From: Solanum dulcamara
Lineage: Eukaryota > Streptophyta > Magnoliopsida > Solanales > Solanaceae
DNA length: 64,000 nucleotides
Assembly (NCBI RefSeq): GCF_947179165.1
Contig: NC_077243.1
Span: 49,864,501 to 49,928,500, forward strand
Direction: 5' to 3'
Shown: piece by piece, positions 48,901 through 57,472 of the stretch
Position numbering within the stretch: the stretch's first letter is position 1
How the letters are laid out: every line of letters begins with the position of its first letter
The notes under the pieces: model-generated
Seen by the model: only the letters and a program-made list of their open reading frames with translations
The model's database searches: none
Told to the model about the DNA's origin: nothing
Position numbers and translations under genes: made by a program

Positions 48901-51900
48901 AAATGAAATTTAATGTTGCAAATTAATTATATTTCGGGGTTGATTAATTGGAAATGAAAATTTATTTTTTGTAATTGAAGCTATCTTTTAATGGTTTTCA
49001 TTGGAAACTTTATTCTAATAATATCATCATTACTATATATTAGATACTAAGACAAGTAATTTTAATTGCACTTGATTATTATAAGTACTTTAATCAATTT
49101 ACAGTAAGTAGTATTTAACTTTCTGTAAGAAGTGTGTGCTTCACTTCTCAATTTTGATTTTAAGCCTCATGGATTTTGTCACTTTTTTGCACTTTTTTCT
49201 GTTAAAAACGGGGTGATGTATAGAAAATATTTGGAACTCTCATTAATTTCAAAAAAAAAAATAAGAAAGCTAGAGATGAGCAGAAAACAGAACCTTTTCC
49301 ACCAGTGTCAGCTCAGGGGATAGATTTTGTGCTACAACACGCATAAGAATATCTTTTGAGCTGCATCACAATACCAGGAGACATCTATTAGCTATCCGGT
49401 ATATAATTGCCAAGTGCTTGGCATGAGAAGATAATAACATTAGTAAATGTACATAGAATTGTAGCTTGTTGAGGAAAAGTAAATACGTTAATATCCCCTG
49501 AATTTTGTTTCCAACAGTAATTAAAGCTGAGTTGACCCGTAATTCTCGCATCCTCTTAGCAGCAACATACACAGGATCTGAGGGGAATACGATTGCCGCC
49601 CTGATGACATAACAAGATCAAAATCAGGCACTAAAAGTCAATCTGAACACATTCTTCTCAAATTTAAGAGGTAGCAGGAAAGTTGAACTATACTTGGTAT
49701 TTTCAGAAACAATTGCTGACAAAGAGGGCTTGAATATCAGCTCCCGCAGGGTTTCTATAAATGCAGATGGAGCTGAAACAGAGTGCAGAAACCATAAGGC
49801 GGCAGATTACCATACTCTGGACGTGTAAGTTTACTATGAGCTCAAAGTAATCAGGAACAATCTGCTGTAAGCAACAAATTGAGAGGAACACAAATTGACC
49901 AAGCATCAAGTATGGAGAGTTTATATGCTTGTATAGGTTAGATAAGCAAACTTGGGTCCATGTCTACCTACTCATCAACTTCGTTTCAAAGTTATACACA
50001 CTCAACTCAACATCTCCATTCACTGGTAATGGCCTTTGTAAGGCCAAAAAAGTCCATGAAAAGCATATCATAAACATTCAACTAGCATTTGGTCGCAGAC
50101 CTGGTGTTAAGAGATGTATCAATCATAAATCTCTACCAAATAGCACTTCAAATGTAATGGCAATCTCTACCCCACTCCAATTTAAAAAAAAATTAACACT
50201 AAAAAAAAGCTAATATACACGGTATGTTCCTGAATTGCTCTCTCTTAAGTAGGCCTTGGGATCGAGCCGATCTCAACCAAGCTTTGTCAAAGCCTCTTTA
50301 ATGTTCAGTTCTACAGAGTGCTACTCCATTACAAAAATAAAATTTATAGCAAATTGATTGGTTAAGAAAAATATAAGTATTAGTAGTTTAATTGGGTGAT
50401 TACATTCGAGTTTTGATTGAATTATATATATTATTAGTCTAAAATAGAACTCAAATTTAAATAAAGGCAGCCTGGTGCTCTAAAACTCCCGTTATGCTCA
50501 GGGTCCGAGGAAGGGCCCGACCACAAAGGCCTATTGTAGCGTTAACTTAACATTGAACACAACATAGAACTTTCATGCAAAAACTAAAATACATAAAATA
50601 AATCAACGTTAAATTCAAGAAATTTGTACAATATTAAATTTCTTCAATTTTTGAATTCGTAAATTTAAAATGTTAACTACATTTTGCACCACCCATAAAA
50701 TAATTTTAAGTAACGATGTCTATAAAAAGTTTAATTACATCAAATTAAAGCAGAATAGATTGTGACCTCCCTAAACTTGTCGAGTTTTATTCGGCGCACA
50801 CCCAAACTTTGTGTTGGCCTAATTAACCCCTTCAACTTGGTAATTTCATAGCAACAACCCCACTGAACGTTGATAATCCATGAATGTGTGACACACACAC
50901 TGCCACATGGGTTTTTTTTGTCCACGTGGCTTTATTTAGAATACAATATATATTTTTACCTTTTTAAGTTCACTAATTATTTAAATTCTCTCTTCAGGGC
51001 CAATTCTATAAAAATTTTAAAAAAATGGAACAATGATATTTTGACTATAGGATTTTTATTTGGCTAGAGACAAGGATATTCTAATCAAGGCGAGGAAAAG
51101 AAAAATACACTGTTAGAAATGAATAATCATTGCATCTAAAGAAGAAATAAATAAAATTTTAACAAAACATTTTACGTATTTGACCCAAAAAGAGAACAAT
51201 GCACAATTGAGATAAAGTCTTGGCATGAAAAATACACATTTTTTCCTTTTTGTAGAAAATACCAGATTGAACTTTATTATTTTGGCTAAAGTAAATAAAG
51301 TTCCAACTAAGTTTTGTAAATTTGGATTCAGAAAAAGAAAAGAAATATGTAGTTGAAACAAATAATCATTGCATCTGAAAAAGAATAAAAAACACATTAG
51401 AATAAAATATGCAATATATATTAAGAAAAAATTATAAAGAAATACAATTGATTATGTGGCAATTAATAGTTGAAATTTGTAAATACCCACTTGAAAGCTA
51501 ATTTTTTCGATTTTTCTTCCTTCCCACGCGCCTAAATGAGAGTACATTCACTCTCTTTGCCACATGAGCGTCTAGGGAGGTCAAGAATATCAAATTACCA
51601 AATTAAGGGGGGTAATTAGGCCAATGCAAAGTTTAGGTGTGCGCCGAATAAAACTCGACAAGTCTAAGGGGGTCCTGATCTATTTTGCCTCAAATTAATG
51701 AAAGAAGTACAAAATAATAAATTTATTATATTAAATAACAATTATTGAATTGACATTTTGCTAACTTAATTAAGACTAATGGATGAATTTTAGTTTTAAG
51801 ATAATCATTACATAACCAAAACAAGCCAAACGAGCTGAGGCAAGCCGGCTTTAAACGAGGCAAGCTAAATTGCTGACCTAAATATAGGCGAGCCGAGCCC

Positions 51901-54900
51901 TGAGCCGACTCAGTTCATTGCCCAGGCCTACTCTTAAGTATCAATTGCTATCTACTACTTAGCAACTCTCCTGCAATAAATAATAAAACTGAACAGCGGA
52001 TACAAATTTGTTTGATATGCTCCCAAATCTTGCTTTCATCTAGTAGAAGCTAGAATTTTCAGCTAAATTTCTCAAGAGTGATCTTGATTACCCATCCATG
52101 ACAAGCAACAAGTTACCAATGGAACACTTATGAGTCTGGTCAGAGCTGACATACCACAGGGGAAAACTGAAAAGATTATTATTGTAGATAGAGAAAATCA
52201 ATAGAGGCCTTAATAGACAACGCATAATATTAACTTTTGGTACATAAACACAGCAACTAACTCTTTCACTAAGTAGTATTGCCACGTGGAGCACAACTAA
52301 CCCGAGAAGTTGTTCCCCCACTGTCGTTCAACTCCTTCAACAGCTGCAGCAATTGCACTTCCCTGTTCTGCAGCCTTCTCCATCCTTGATATAGCATCAA
52401 AAAGGCATTTTGTAATATCCAGCAATGCAATAACTTCACCATTTTCCACAACAGGGAGATGGCGGAATTTACCTGTTGAAATAGCAAAACAAGATAACAT
52501 AAAAATCAGAACAAAGAAATAAGTCTCTTATCAGATTACTACAAGGTAGAAGTTTGTAAATAAACACTGAATATAGGATCTAAAAGTTCTATTAGGAAAA
52601 AGAAATACTAGTGTTAATGATCTAGCAGGTTTAACACCAGATCAACATGTATCTCAAGTACAAGACAAGTCCATTAACAAGCAGCTTCCAATTTCGTAAA
52701 CTAAAGCAATATGCCCTGTCCTGTGCCATTTTCAACTGCTACTTCACACTTTTCATGCTAGTCACAGGAATGGAAAAGGCAATACTAATCCCGCTAAATC
52801 AATTCTAAAATAATTCATTGATGGAACTAGGTCTAGGTCTATGAACATTTGTTGCGATTTCCGTTATTTTTTAATGGGCGAGAGAGAAAATCCAAATTCA
52901 ACATGCCAAGAAAGACACCTTGCACCATCTTCTGAAGGGCTTCAATAGCCAACGAATCTGCAGTCACAAAAATGGGGTTCCTGGTCATGACCTTCGAAAT
53001 AATTGTTTGCTCAGGCCTCAACTCCTCAGCTATAACCCTAGTTGCAATATCCTACACAGAAATTCGAATGTAAAAAATTAATAAGACAAGAAAGTGAGAA
53101 ACAACTAGTTTTCAGTGCTTCTATAAGTGTCTTTAATTTTACTTTTATAAATGTACCTTCCATACGAGTCGTCACTACCCTTCATTTTAATAGTCTAAAA
53201 ACTCTCTAGTCTACTCATGGATAAGGGAGAAATAGCCTTGTTGTGAAGTTGGGGGTTCTTGTTAACAAGGGCAAAGCGGGAAAAAGACACCATCGGACTC
53301 CTGGGTTTTGGGTTTGGGGAGGAGAGCTGGGGTTTACCATATCTAGAACAAAATAGTAAAAAAAAAATGAAAAATAGAAATAACAGCCTCCTGGTCTACT
53401 TATCAGTTTTGTTCTTCTTGAACCAAATAAGTTATGCAGTCATATACACACTAGAATATAAAAATCATTCACATAAAGCAGTACACCAAACATGTGAATG
53501 CATTCACCAAAGCAAATAACATAAAATGAAAAAAGAAAAAGGGAGCAAGAAAATGATCATTTGCAGAAGACCTTGTCCGTTACTATGCCAGAGAGTAAGG
53601 CATTTGCGTCAGTCAGTAGAACAGCATCAATTCGCCTCGCTGCCATCCGCCGACATGCCTCAGACACGGTGGTTCCCTCCGGAATTGTCAGTGCCTTCGA
53701 TAACCTCAGCTTCTTCACTGTTCTCTCCCCAGCAACAGACCTAAAAGAACACATGTGAGCATCCAGATGCATAAAATGTATCCACCACCATGCATAATAG
53801 TAAGAAGCACACTAATGTTATGTAAATTATTAGCCTATTACTTTTTTTTTGACTTATAAGCAGTTTTCAACTTATAAACTGCTTAAAATAAGTTCATCCA
53901 AATAAACCCAACTATTTATTGGGGCTTATTTAAGCACAAAATGACTTTAAGTTGGTTAGCCAAACACTCAAAAAAAGCTGAAAACAGCTTATAAGCAGCT
54001 TATAAGCCAATCCAAACAGCCTCTATATCATTCCCCCTATAGACAGGCCAAACAACTATTCTTTGGTTACCAAAAGTTCTCTTTCAAATTTGGTGAAACT
54101 TCTGTAAAGGTAAAGGTGATATTATTAAAATAGTACAGAGAAGGTAAGAGAAAGTACAAAAGATCAGAATTTACCGTTTCCCCATTGACTCAAAGATTCA
54201 AAAAGATTTCCCAAAACTGTGTCATGCTTTCTGAACATTTAAATAGATTTTGTAAGCATTTAAGCTTTACAAAAGAAATATGCTCTGGCCTTCATTCAAA
54301 GCATCTCATGTTTCTCTCGAGCCACATATTTCAAATGATGCAATGGGTATTCTAAGTCTTTTTGCACCTGTTTTCACCCTTCGTGCTCTTGCCAACATGT
54401 TCTAGCTTCCTTGCATCTAATGGGAGTACCCAATCTACCCAACATATTGTATAAGCATATTCACTATGTTTTCTTGAGTTTTTCTGTTCTTATATATTGA
54501 AGTTATTGGGAAGTGACATACTTATTGCTTTAATTATTAAGTTAGAGAAGTTTGAAAATTTATACAGCTGTAAGATTGTTGTTTTAATGTACGAAAGTGA
54601 ATAATTGTCATGTCTTACAGTGAACTTTCTCAGATATAGATGTTTCAATAGATCACAGGTCAACCAATTTGTTCTATTCTTACTAAGTATATACTGATGT
54701 GTGAGAAATTGTGTCTTTAGCTCTAGTAGATTGAATGAAATTATTTGTATTACATGTGAAAAGATAAAACCAAAAAGACCAACAAAATTGAAATAAAAAG
54801 ACTGAAAATATTTGGTATGATTTGTATATTTAACAAACCGGCATAATTGGTTTGCTTTTGGTTTAGATGAAAACCAAACCAAACCGAACCATGAACACCT

Positions 54901-55566
54901 ATAACTTCATCATTAGAAAAGACAGATGATAAGCTGCATCTGGTAAGCCTCTGAAAAGAGACCTGATGGATAAGGTTGCAGCTTGTAACCTGAGCAAAGA
55001 AGGTGTTTGAAACAAGAACATTTGCTACAGTTCACATGTATATCCAATAAAGTGCAGACACCGTTCTATCAGTAAGTTGATCATACCATTCCATTCATTG
55101 TAGAGAAGCGAAACCAACTTTGAATCACAAAAAACTATTATTTCAAATTTCTGATGAAAAAAAAAAAAGATTACGTCCTTCCCGATAAGAAACACTGGAA
55201 TCTGAAAAGCAAATAGAGCTTGACTTCCGCACTGCCTTTCAACGCTGTACACTATTCGATATCTGATTGATATGAAAGAAAAATATGAAAAAATAGTGTG
55301 ACCCCTAGGAAAAGGGGTTGACTTCCACAATAGATAACCAAAATTCTATATGAAAATTCGAGAAAAGCTAAACTTGCAAGAATGACATAAAACATACAAA
55401 AGAAAGAGATTTTTGTGTCTTACGAGTGAGGTGGAGAAGAAGGCTTGCTCTGGCTAGTAGGATTGGTGGCATTGTCAGATTGATTAACAGATTTCTTCAA
55501 AGTTGAAATGTTTCGTTTCTGTACCAAACTATTCCGCCTGGGCGCTGGAGGCACTTGACTACTCAT
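27928..55566 (-). CDS. CBS and PB1 domain-containing protein (CBSCBSPB family), 14 exons, 545 aa
   Basis: The only intact host gene. Coding exons in gene order: 55,566-55,424; 53,740-53,572; 53,051-52,919; 52,472-52,302; 49,772-49,694; 49,600-49,487; 49,360-49,294; 33,443-33,338; 33,239-33,181; 31,141-31,035; 30,948-30,812; 28,780-28,698; 28,587-28,498; 28,107-27,928. They total 1,638 nt. Every junction is GT-AG, the phases agree, and there are no internal stops. The product matches the plant CBSCBSPB family in domain order and in length (about 540 aa from memory). CBS pairs usually bind adenosine nucleotides; the family's biochemical role is not well established. The start is the first ATG in the exon 1 frame. 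The gene spans 27.6 kb because introns 4, 7, 9 and 11 are filled with transposons. UTRs are not delimited. Confidence 0.95.
29528..30423. mobile_element. Mutator-like non-autonomous element in intron 11
   Basis: Ends are GGGAAAAGGGTCTGATATAC and, on the other strand, GGGAAAAAGTCTTGATATAC. Flanks GTGAAACAA (29,519-29,527) and ATGAAACAA (30,424-30,432) form a 9-bp target duplication with one change, the size typical of Mutator elements. The arms are long (about 170 bp left, 230 bp right) and contain ~33-bp subrepeats with GGCTCATATATACCCC-like cores, more on the right than on the left. The middle is AT-rich and non-coding. 896 bp. Confidence 0.85.
30455..30717. mobile_element. Stowaway-like MITE in intron 11
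   Basis: A TA duplication flanks CTCCCTCTGTTTTC at the left and its complement AAACAGAGGGAG at the right (element 30,457-30,715). It lies just 3' of the Mutator-like element on the + strand and 95 bp from the exon 11 donor. Confidence 0.75.
31600..31815. mobile_element. Possible decayed hAT-like MITE in intron 9
   Basis: The words ATGGCCAAACATAATTTAG and TCTATGGCTAAACGCTAGCTTAG recall the ends of Solanaceae hAT MITEs. A matching left end was not found, so this is tentative. Confidence 0.3.
32472..32853. mobile_element. hAT-like MITE in intron 9
   Basis: Left end TAGCATGCTTGGCTGAGCTT pairs imperfectly with the complement of the right end, TAGCCTGTTTGGCCAAACTT. Flanks TAGCTTTA and TTAGTTTA could be a decayed 8-bp duplication. 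Internal AAGTGCTTTTC/AAAAGTGC repeats are typical of these elements. A poly-A run lies at 32,800-32,818. Confidence 0.65.
34840..35400 (+). mobile_element. LTR-like fragment with AAGTGC/GCACTT word cluster
   Basis: Words such as GTGCAGCCCGCACTTGCC, AAGTGCAGACCGCACTTTA and GGTTCGCACTTC recur between 34,975 and 35,315. Such clusters of complementary words are seen in the other LTRs of this window. No TG..CA edge or target duplication was identified, so the boundaries are approximate. Confidence 0.35.
36062..36674 (-). pseudogene. Antisense gypsy gag fragment inside the copia leader
   Basis: On the minus strand a long open frame (36,674 down to a stop at 36,074) reads [20 protein letters not shown], then [19 protein letters not shown], and later [20 protein letters not shown] and [13 protein letters not shown]. 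This is the core of a Ty3/gypsy Gag domain, related to element 2 gag. It is cut on both sides, before the N-terminus and before the zinc knuckle, and sits between the copia PBS and copia gag. The frame is open for about 200 codons, so it is younger or better preserved than the other gypsy remnants. Confidence 0.85.
36756..37812 (+). pseudogene. Copia gag remnant
   Basis: Starts [20 protein letters not shown] then [17 protein letters not shown], the usual opening of copia Gag (UBN2-like). Stops appear by about 36,910. Later frames give [19 protein letters not shown] and the zinc knuckle [19 protein letters not shown] at about 37,500-37,556. An internal duplication repeats EY(N/D)(K/E)[14 protein letters not shown]. 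Not translatable as one protein. Confidence 0.85.
37800..38407 (+). pseudogene. Copia protease and pre-integrase region, left of the LINE
   Basis: Protease traces: the shifted frame gives [20 protein letters not shown] near 37,829-37,885, and then [20 protein letters not shown] with [11 protein letters not shown]. The GAG-pre-integrase zinc region follows: [20 protein letters not shown] then [14 protein letters not shown]. The reading breaks at YIWGP (38,394-38,407), where the LINE inserted, and resumes at 44,157. Confidence 0.82.
38394..38407 (+). repeat. LINE target site duplication, left copy
   Basis: TATATTTGGGGTCC, identical to 44,157-44,170. It encodes part of the copia IWGP motif. Confidence 0.92.
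38578..40300 (+). pseudogene. LINE ORF1 remnant (DUF4283-like RNA-binding protein)
   Basis: A candidate start ATG at 38,578 soon meets a stop; the main open frame is 38,687-39,283. It contains [20 protein letters not shown], then [20 protein letters not shown] and [19 protein letters not shown] frameshift near 39,283 is followed by [20 protein letters not shown], the end of the plant LINE DUF4283 domain. Frames 39,444-40,298 then form a hydrophilic C-terminal tail. The role in family members is RNA binding in the LINE ribonucleoprotein. Confidence 0.75.
40451..44110 (+). pseudogene. LINE ORF2 remnant: endonuclease, reverse transcriptase, zf-RVT
   Basis: The endonuclease starts [19 protein letters not shown] at 40,451 and includes [19 protein letters not shown] and [10 protein letters not shown], with the catalytic Asp/His motifs visible. 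RT blocks are [20 protein letters not shown], then [20 protein letters not shown], and [12 protein letters not shown] with the [13 protein letters not shown] box near 42,492-42,530. The C-terminus has a zinc-binding region, [18 protein letters not shown], and [18 protein letters not shown]. Stops at 40,994, 42,262 and 42,697 plus frameshifts disable it. A 20-bp local duplication occurs at about 42,886 and 42,933. Confidence 0.9.
44157..44170 (+). repeat. LINE target site duplication, right copy
   Basis: TATATTTGGGGTCC immediately after the A-run; identical to the left copy. Confidence 0.92.
44171..44960 (+). pseudogene. Copia integrase remnant, right of the LINE
   Basis: Continues the core from [24 protein letters not shown] then RCTWVF. 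Around 44,430-44,560 comes [20 protein letters not shown], which keeps the catalytic Glu-type VVERK motif. [20 protein letters not shown] and [11 protein letters not shown] follow. The copia integrase C-terminal box follows near 44,690-44,820 in a shifted frame ([20 protein letters not shown]). Stops and frameshifts throughout. Confidence 0.85.
45170..46260 (+). pseudogene. Copia reverse transcriptase remnant
   Basis: Recognisable blocks: [20 protein letters not shown] then [27 protein letters not shown], and [20 protein letters not shown] with [14 protein letters not shown] follows a TGA near 45,599. The active-site motif reads VYVDDIV in a shifted frame at about 45,754-45,774. Near 46,048-46,200 comes [20 protein letters not shown]. 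Several stops. Confidence 0.87.
46261..46734 (+). pseudogene. Copia RNase H remnant and 3' end
   Basis: [19 protein letters not shown] is the typical copia RNase H active-site block, here with a stop. It ends [20 protein letters not shown] and GTYDLYALA, then the stop codon and the polypurine tract. A ~42-bp tandem duplication (CTTCATATCGCATCAAATCC at about 46,468 and its near copy at 46,510) disrupts the middle. Confidence 0.85.
47225..47345 (+). mobile_element. SINE fragment (Au-like)
   Basis: CAAGTGAGGTCAGAGAAGGA followed by GTGTACACAAACCTTACCCC, then AGAGAGGTTGTTTTCGATAG and ACTCTCTGCTC, matches the body of a SINE family common in Solanaceae. The tRNA-like head and tail were not delimited. 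Confidence 0.7.
47700..47925 (-). mobile_element. tRNA-derived SINE (TS-like), reverse orientation
   Basis: On the minus strand: GAGGTCTCACGTTCAAATTC (a box B-like promoter), then GGTGGATAGAGCTACTTGGT, ACCTATGCCAATGAGAGGCA and GTAGGAACCCGTTGGAATTA followed by GTCAAGGTTGAGGTG. This matches the TS-type Solanaceae SINE layout. It ends with a decayed tail near 47,700. Confidence 0.72.
47926..49293. other. AT-rich 5' part of intron 7, nothing recognised
   Basis: No coding or repeat signature picked out apart from homopolymer-rich tracts near 48,800 and 49,250. Confidence 0.5.
50740..51698. mobile_element. Mutator-like non-autonomous element in intron 4
   Basis: A perfect 9-bp duplication TCAAATTAA (50,740-50,748 and 51,690-51,698) flanks a 941-bp element. 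Ends are AGCAGAATAGATTGTGACC and, on the other strand, GGCAAAATAGATCAGGACC, both continuing into CTTGTCGAGTTTTATTCGGC and GCACACC(C/T)AAACTTTG. The inverted arms are about 85 bp or more. An internal direct repeat around AATAATCATTGCATCT recurs at about 51,121 and 51,361. Confidence 0.92.
52302..53740 (-). other. CBSCBSPB first CBS pair (exons 2-4, residues ~48-206)
   Basis: After a Ser/Lys/Arg-rich N-terminus in exon 1 (residues 1-48, likely disordered), exon 2 encodes [20 protein letters not shown] and [14 protein letters not shown], ending LLSGIVTDK. Exon 3 encodes [20 protein letters not shown], then [13 protein letters not shown]. Exon 4 encodes [20 protein letters not shown], then [19 protein letters not shown]. 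The order VMTRNPIFV then FRHLPVV is the repeat hallmark of CBS motifs. Exon 2 uses the weaker donor AAG|GTCTTC and exon 3 uses CAAG|GTGTCT. Confidence 0.93.
53834..54024. mobile_element. hAT-like MITE in intron 1
   Basis: GACTTATAAGCAGTTTTCAAC on the left is mirrored by CAGCTTATAAGCAGCTTATA then AGCCAATCCAAACAGCC on the right. The opposite-strand end GGCTGTTTGGATTGGCTTAT is typical of small hAT MITEs in Solanaceae. The target duplication is unclear. Confidence 0.6.
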
Positions 55567-55860
55567 ATTTCCAGAATTTATGCCAAAAGCCACATTTACA
55601 CACGCATAATGATGAAAATACAATTTGATTTTCAGGAAATATTTCTAAGGAAGCAATAAGGCATGCATCTACGATTGAATAATTTTGGGTTTTCTCGTCG
55701 AACGCGCAATTCTGCTTTCTGGATTTGTTAAAATGAAGAAAAAATTCGAAAGGGCTTGAGAGGTGGGGTGGGAAGATTTGCCGTGCCCTAACCCAAACCC
55801 TCTCTTCTGCTCTCTCTCGCCCTCTTTATTTTGTGATACGCAGACATGAATGGTAGTTTT
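55567..55860 (-). promoter_or_regulatory. 5' leader and core promoter region of the CBSCBSPB gene
   Basis: On the minus strand a GA-rich tract (about 55,801-55,826) precedes GGGTTTGGGTTAGGGC (55,785-55,800), similar to the telo-box found in leaders of many plant housekeeping genes. A weak TATA-like AAAATAAAG lies at about 55,822-55,832. The transcription start was not determined. Confidence 0.35.
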
Positions 55861-57472
55861 TTCTTAACTTCTCTTTTTTCCTTACACCACACCGTACGTG
55901 GATGGTTGTTGCAGTAAAATTTTATATGTCCTACTTGTTTTTTTTAATTATTGTGTCTATTCACTTTTATTTAATTATTATTTCAAAAATAAATTTTTAT
56001 TTTTATTTGTTATTATTATTTTTTACATGTTAAGAAAAAATAATTATTTTTTTTATATTTTACCTTTAACAGTAATTACTTGTTTTCAAATTATTTTCTA
56101 AAATCTACTACTAAACATTAATTAATAGGGATAATATGATAAAATGATCATGTTAATTATTATTTTCTTAATGAGTATGTCGAGTCCAAATTACTCTATA
56201 ATATAAGAGAGGATAGTGAGAAGCTTTGGGTCAAGAGGCTATATTTGGAATTTATCATGAGGTAAAATTTGTAATCCAACAATCTATCAGCATGTGTTGT
56301 CAGTTTAGCACATAAATTTCTATTCCTTATAGCTTTATAATGACCTCTTGGATTCGTTTACTTCTGTTGTCTCAAAAACTCTTTTACTTCACTTTTTTTT
56401 TATTGTTTTCGTCAATCGTTGTTTTTTGTTGGTCTTTCAGAATCATCCTTGTTATTACTTCATTGGAATCACAGTTTGATTCTTCTTCGTCACCATTATT
56501 CTTTTGCCTTTATATGTGTACCAAAATTAGGCAACAATCTTTGAAGATGGCTTTTAATCTTTTATGTTTCATATTTGTTAATGTTAAAATTGACTTCTCT
56601 CGTCGCAACGTAAACAAAACGTAAAATGAAATTTTAAGGACTTCAATCAATATCAAATTGTGGGCTAAACATTCTTGAAATATTTTAAAACTTTAGGCTT
56701 GAAAAGCTTGGAGTTGCCTTCTTTTTATGGAGAGGAAAAATTTTAATCTTTACTTATTTGTGTGGTTGGTGACTACTTTCTCAATTTGTTATTATGTACA
56801 TCTTTAATTTAATTTTGTTGTCTTTGGTTCTTTTGAGCATTGCTTTTTTACTATTCTACTTCATTTTTGTGTTGCTGCATTTACTTGATTCTATTGATTT
56901 TTTGCATTATTAATGATTTCTCAGTTGGTTGCACAAAATTTAGGACTCCTTTAAATCTTGTAAGTGGCGTTAATCATGAACTAGAGTCTAAGGTCTAGCA
57001 TATTTTTTTCTCTTTTGATTTTTTTTTCTTTGCTATACTTCTTATTGTGACAAAACTAGATTGTTTGGACAGAAAAAAACATACAGAGAGAAAAGGTGGA
57101 AAGAATTGAATAAAAAGTTGTCGTGCAATTTTAAGGATGATGATTTCCAGACTAATATTCAAAATCTTTTTCTGTCTCACTGCAGAAGCTACAAAAAATA
57201 AGATTTTTGAGCTTAATCCTTATAGTTTTATGTCTTATTACATTGAATGTTTTATTACATGAACCTTATATATATTTGTATGCATGAATTCATCATAATT
57301 ATAGATTCAGTTTACCTAGCTTTTACCAATAGTTTATATGTTGATCCTCTTATTTCACATTAAATGCCGGAAGATGTCTATAAAATTTTGACCATCAAAA
57401 TTATTAATTGTACTTTGTCTTAATCGTGGCACACATTAAGAATGAGAACTTTGATATTGATGTGTTAGTGAA
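55861..57472. other. Upstream AT-rich spacer, nothing recognised
   Basis: T-rich DNA with long homopolymers. Short frames (for example 56,340-56,624) are low-complexity and hydrophobic, with no family resemblance. Confidence 0.5.

Larger units (their letters stand above)
33444..49293 (-). other. Giant intron 7 of the CBSCBSPB gene (15,850 bp)
   Basis: Bounded by the donor AAG|GTTCTG (exon 7 end at 49,294) and the acceptor TTTACAG|GTA (exon 8 start at 33,443). Contents on the + axis: unassigned DNA 33,444-34,840, an LTR-like fragment 34,840-35,400, the copia element 35,613-46,904 with a nested LINE and gypsy fragment, and SINE remnants 47,225-47,345 and 47,700-47,925. AT-rich DNA follows to 49,293. 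All large inserts are antisense to the gene (the 47,700 SINE is sense). Confidence 0.9.
33181..49772 (-). other. CBSCBSPB second CBS pair (exons 5-9), split by the giant intron
   Basis: Exon 5 gives [20 protein letters not shown]. Exon 6 gives [20 protein letters not shown] and then KIQGILT. Exon 7 gives [20 protein letters not shown]. Exon 8 gives [20 protein letters not shown], then [11 protein letters not shown]. Exon 9 gives [20 protein letters not shown]. Residues about 206-347. Intron 7 falls between the EK and VMTSNP residues, the start of the fourth CBS motif, in phase 0. Confidence 0.93.

Noticed and set aside
54490..54882. 130-codon minus-strand frame in intron 1 of the host gene
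   Set aside because: Phe/Leu/Ile-rich AT-driven translation, no domain, and it lies between exons 1 and 2, whose junction is well supported.
55567..55623. N-terminal extension of 19 codons for the CBSCBSPB protein
   Set aside because: The upstream codon at 55,623 is TTG, not ATG. The first ATG in frame is at 55,566.
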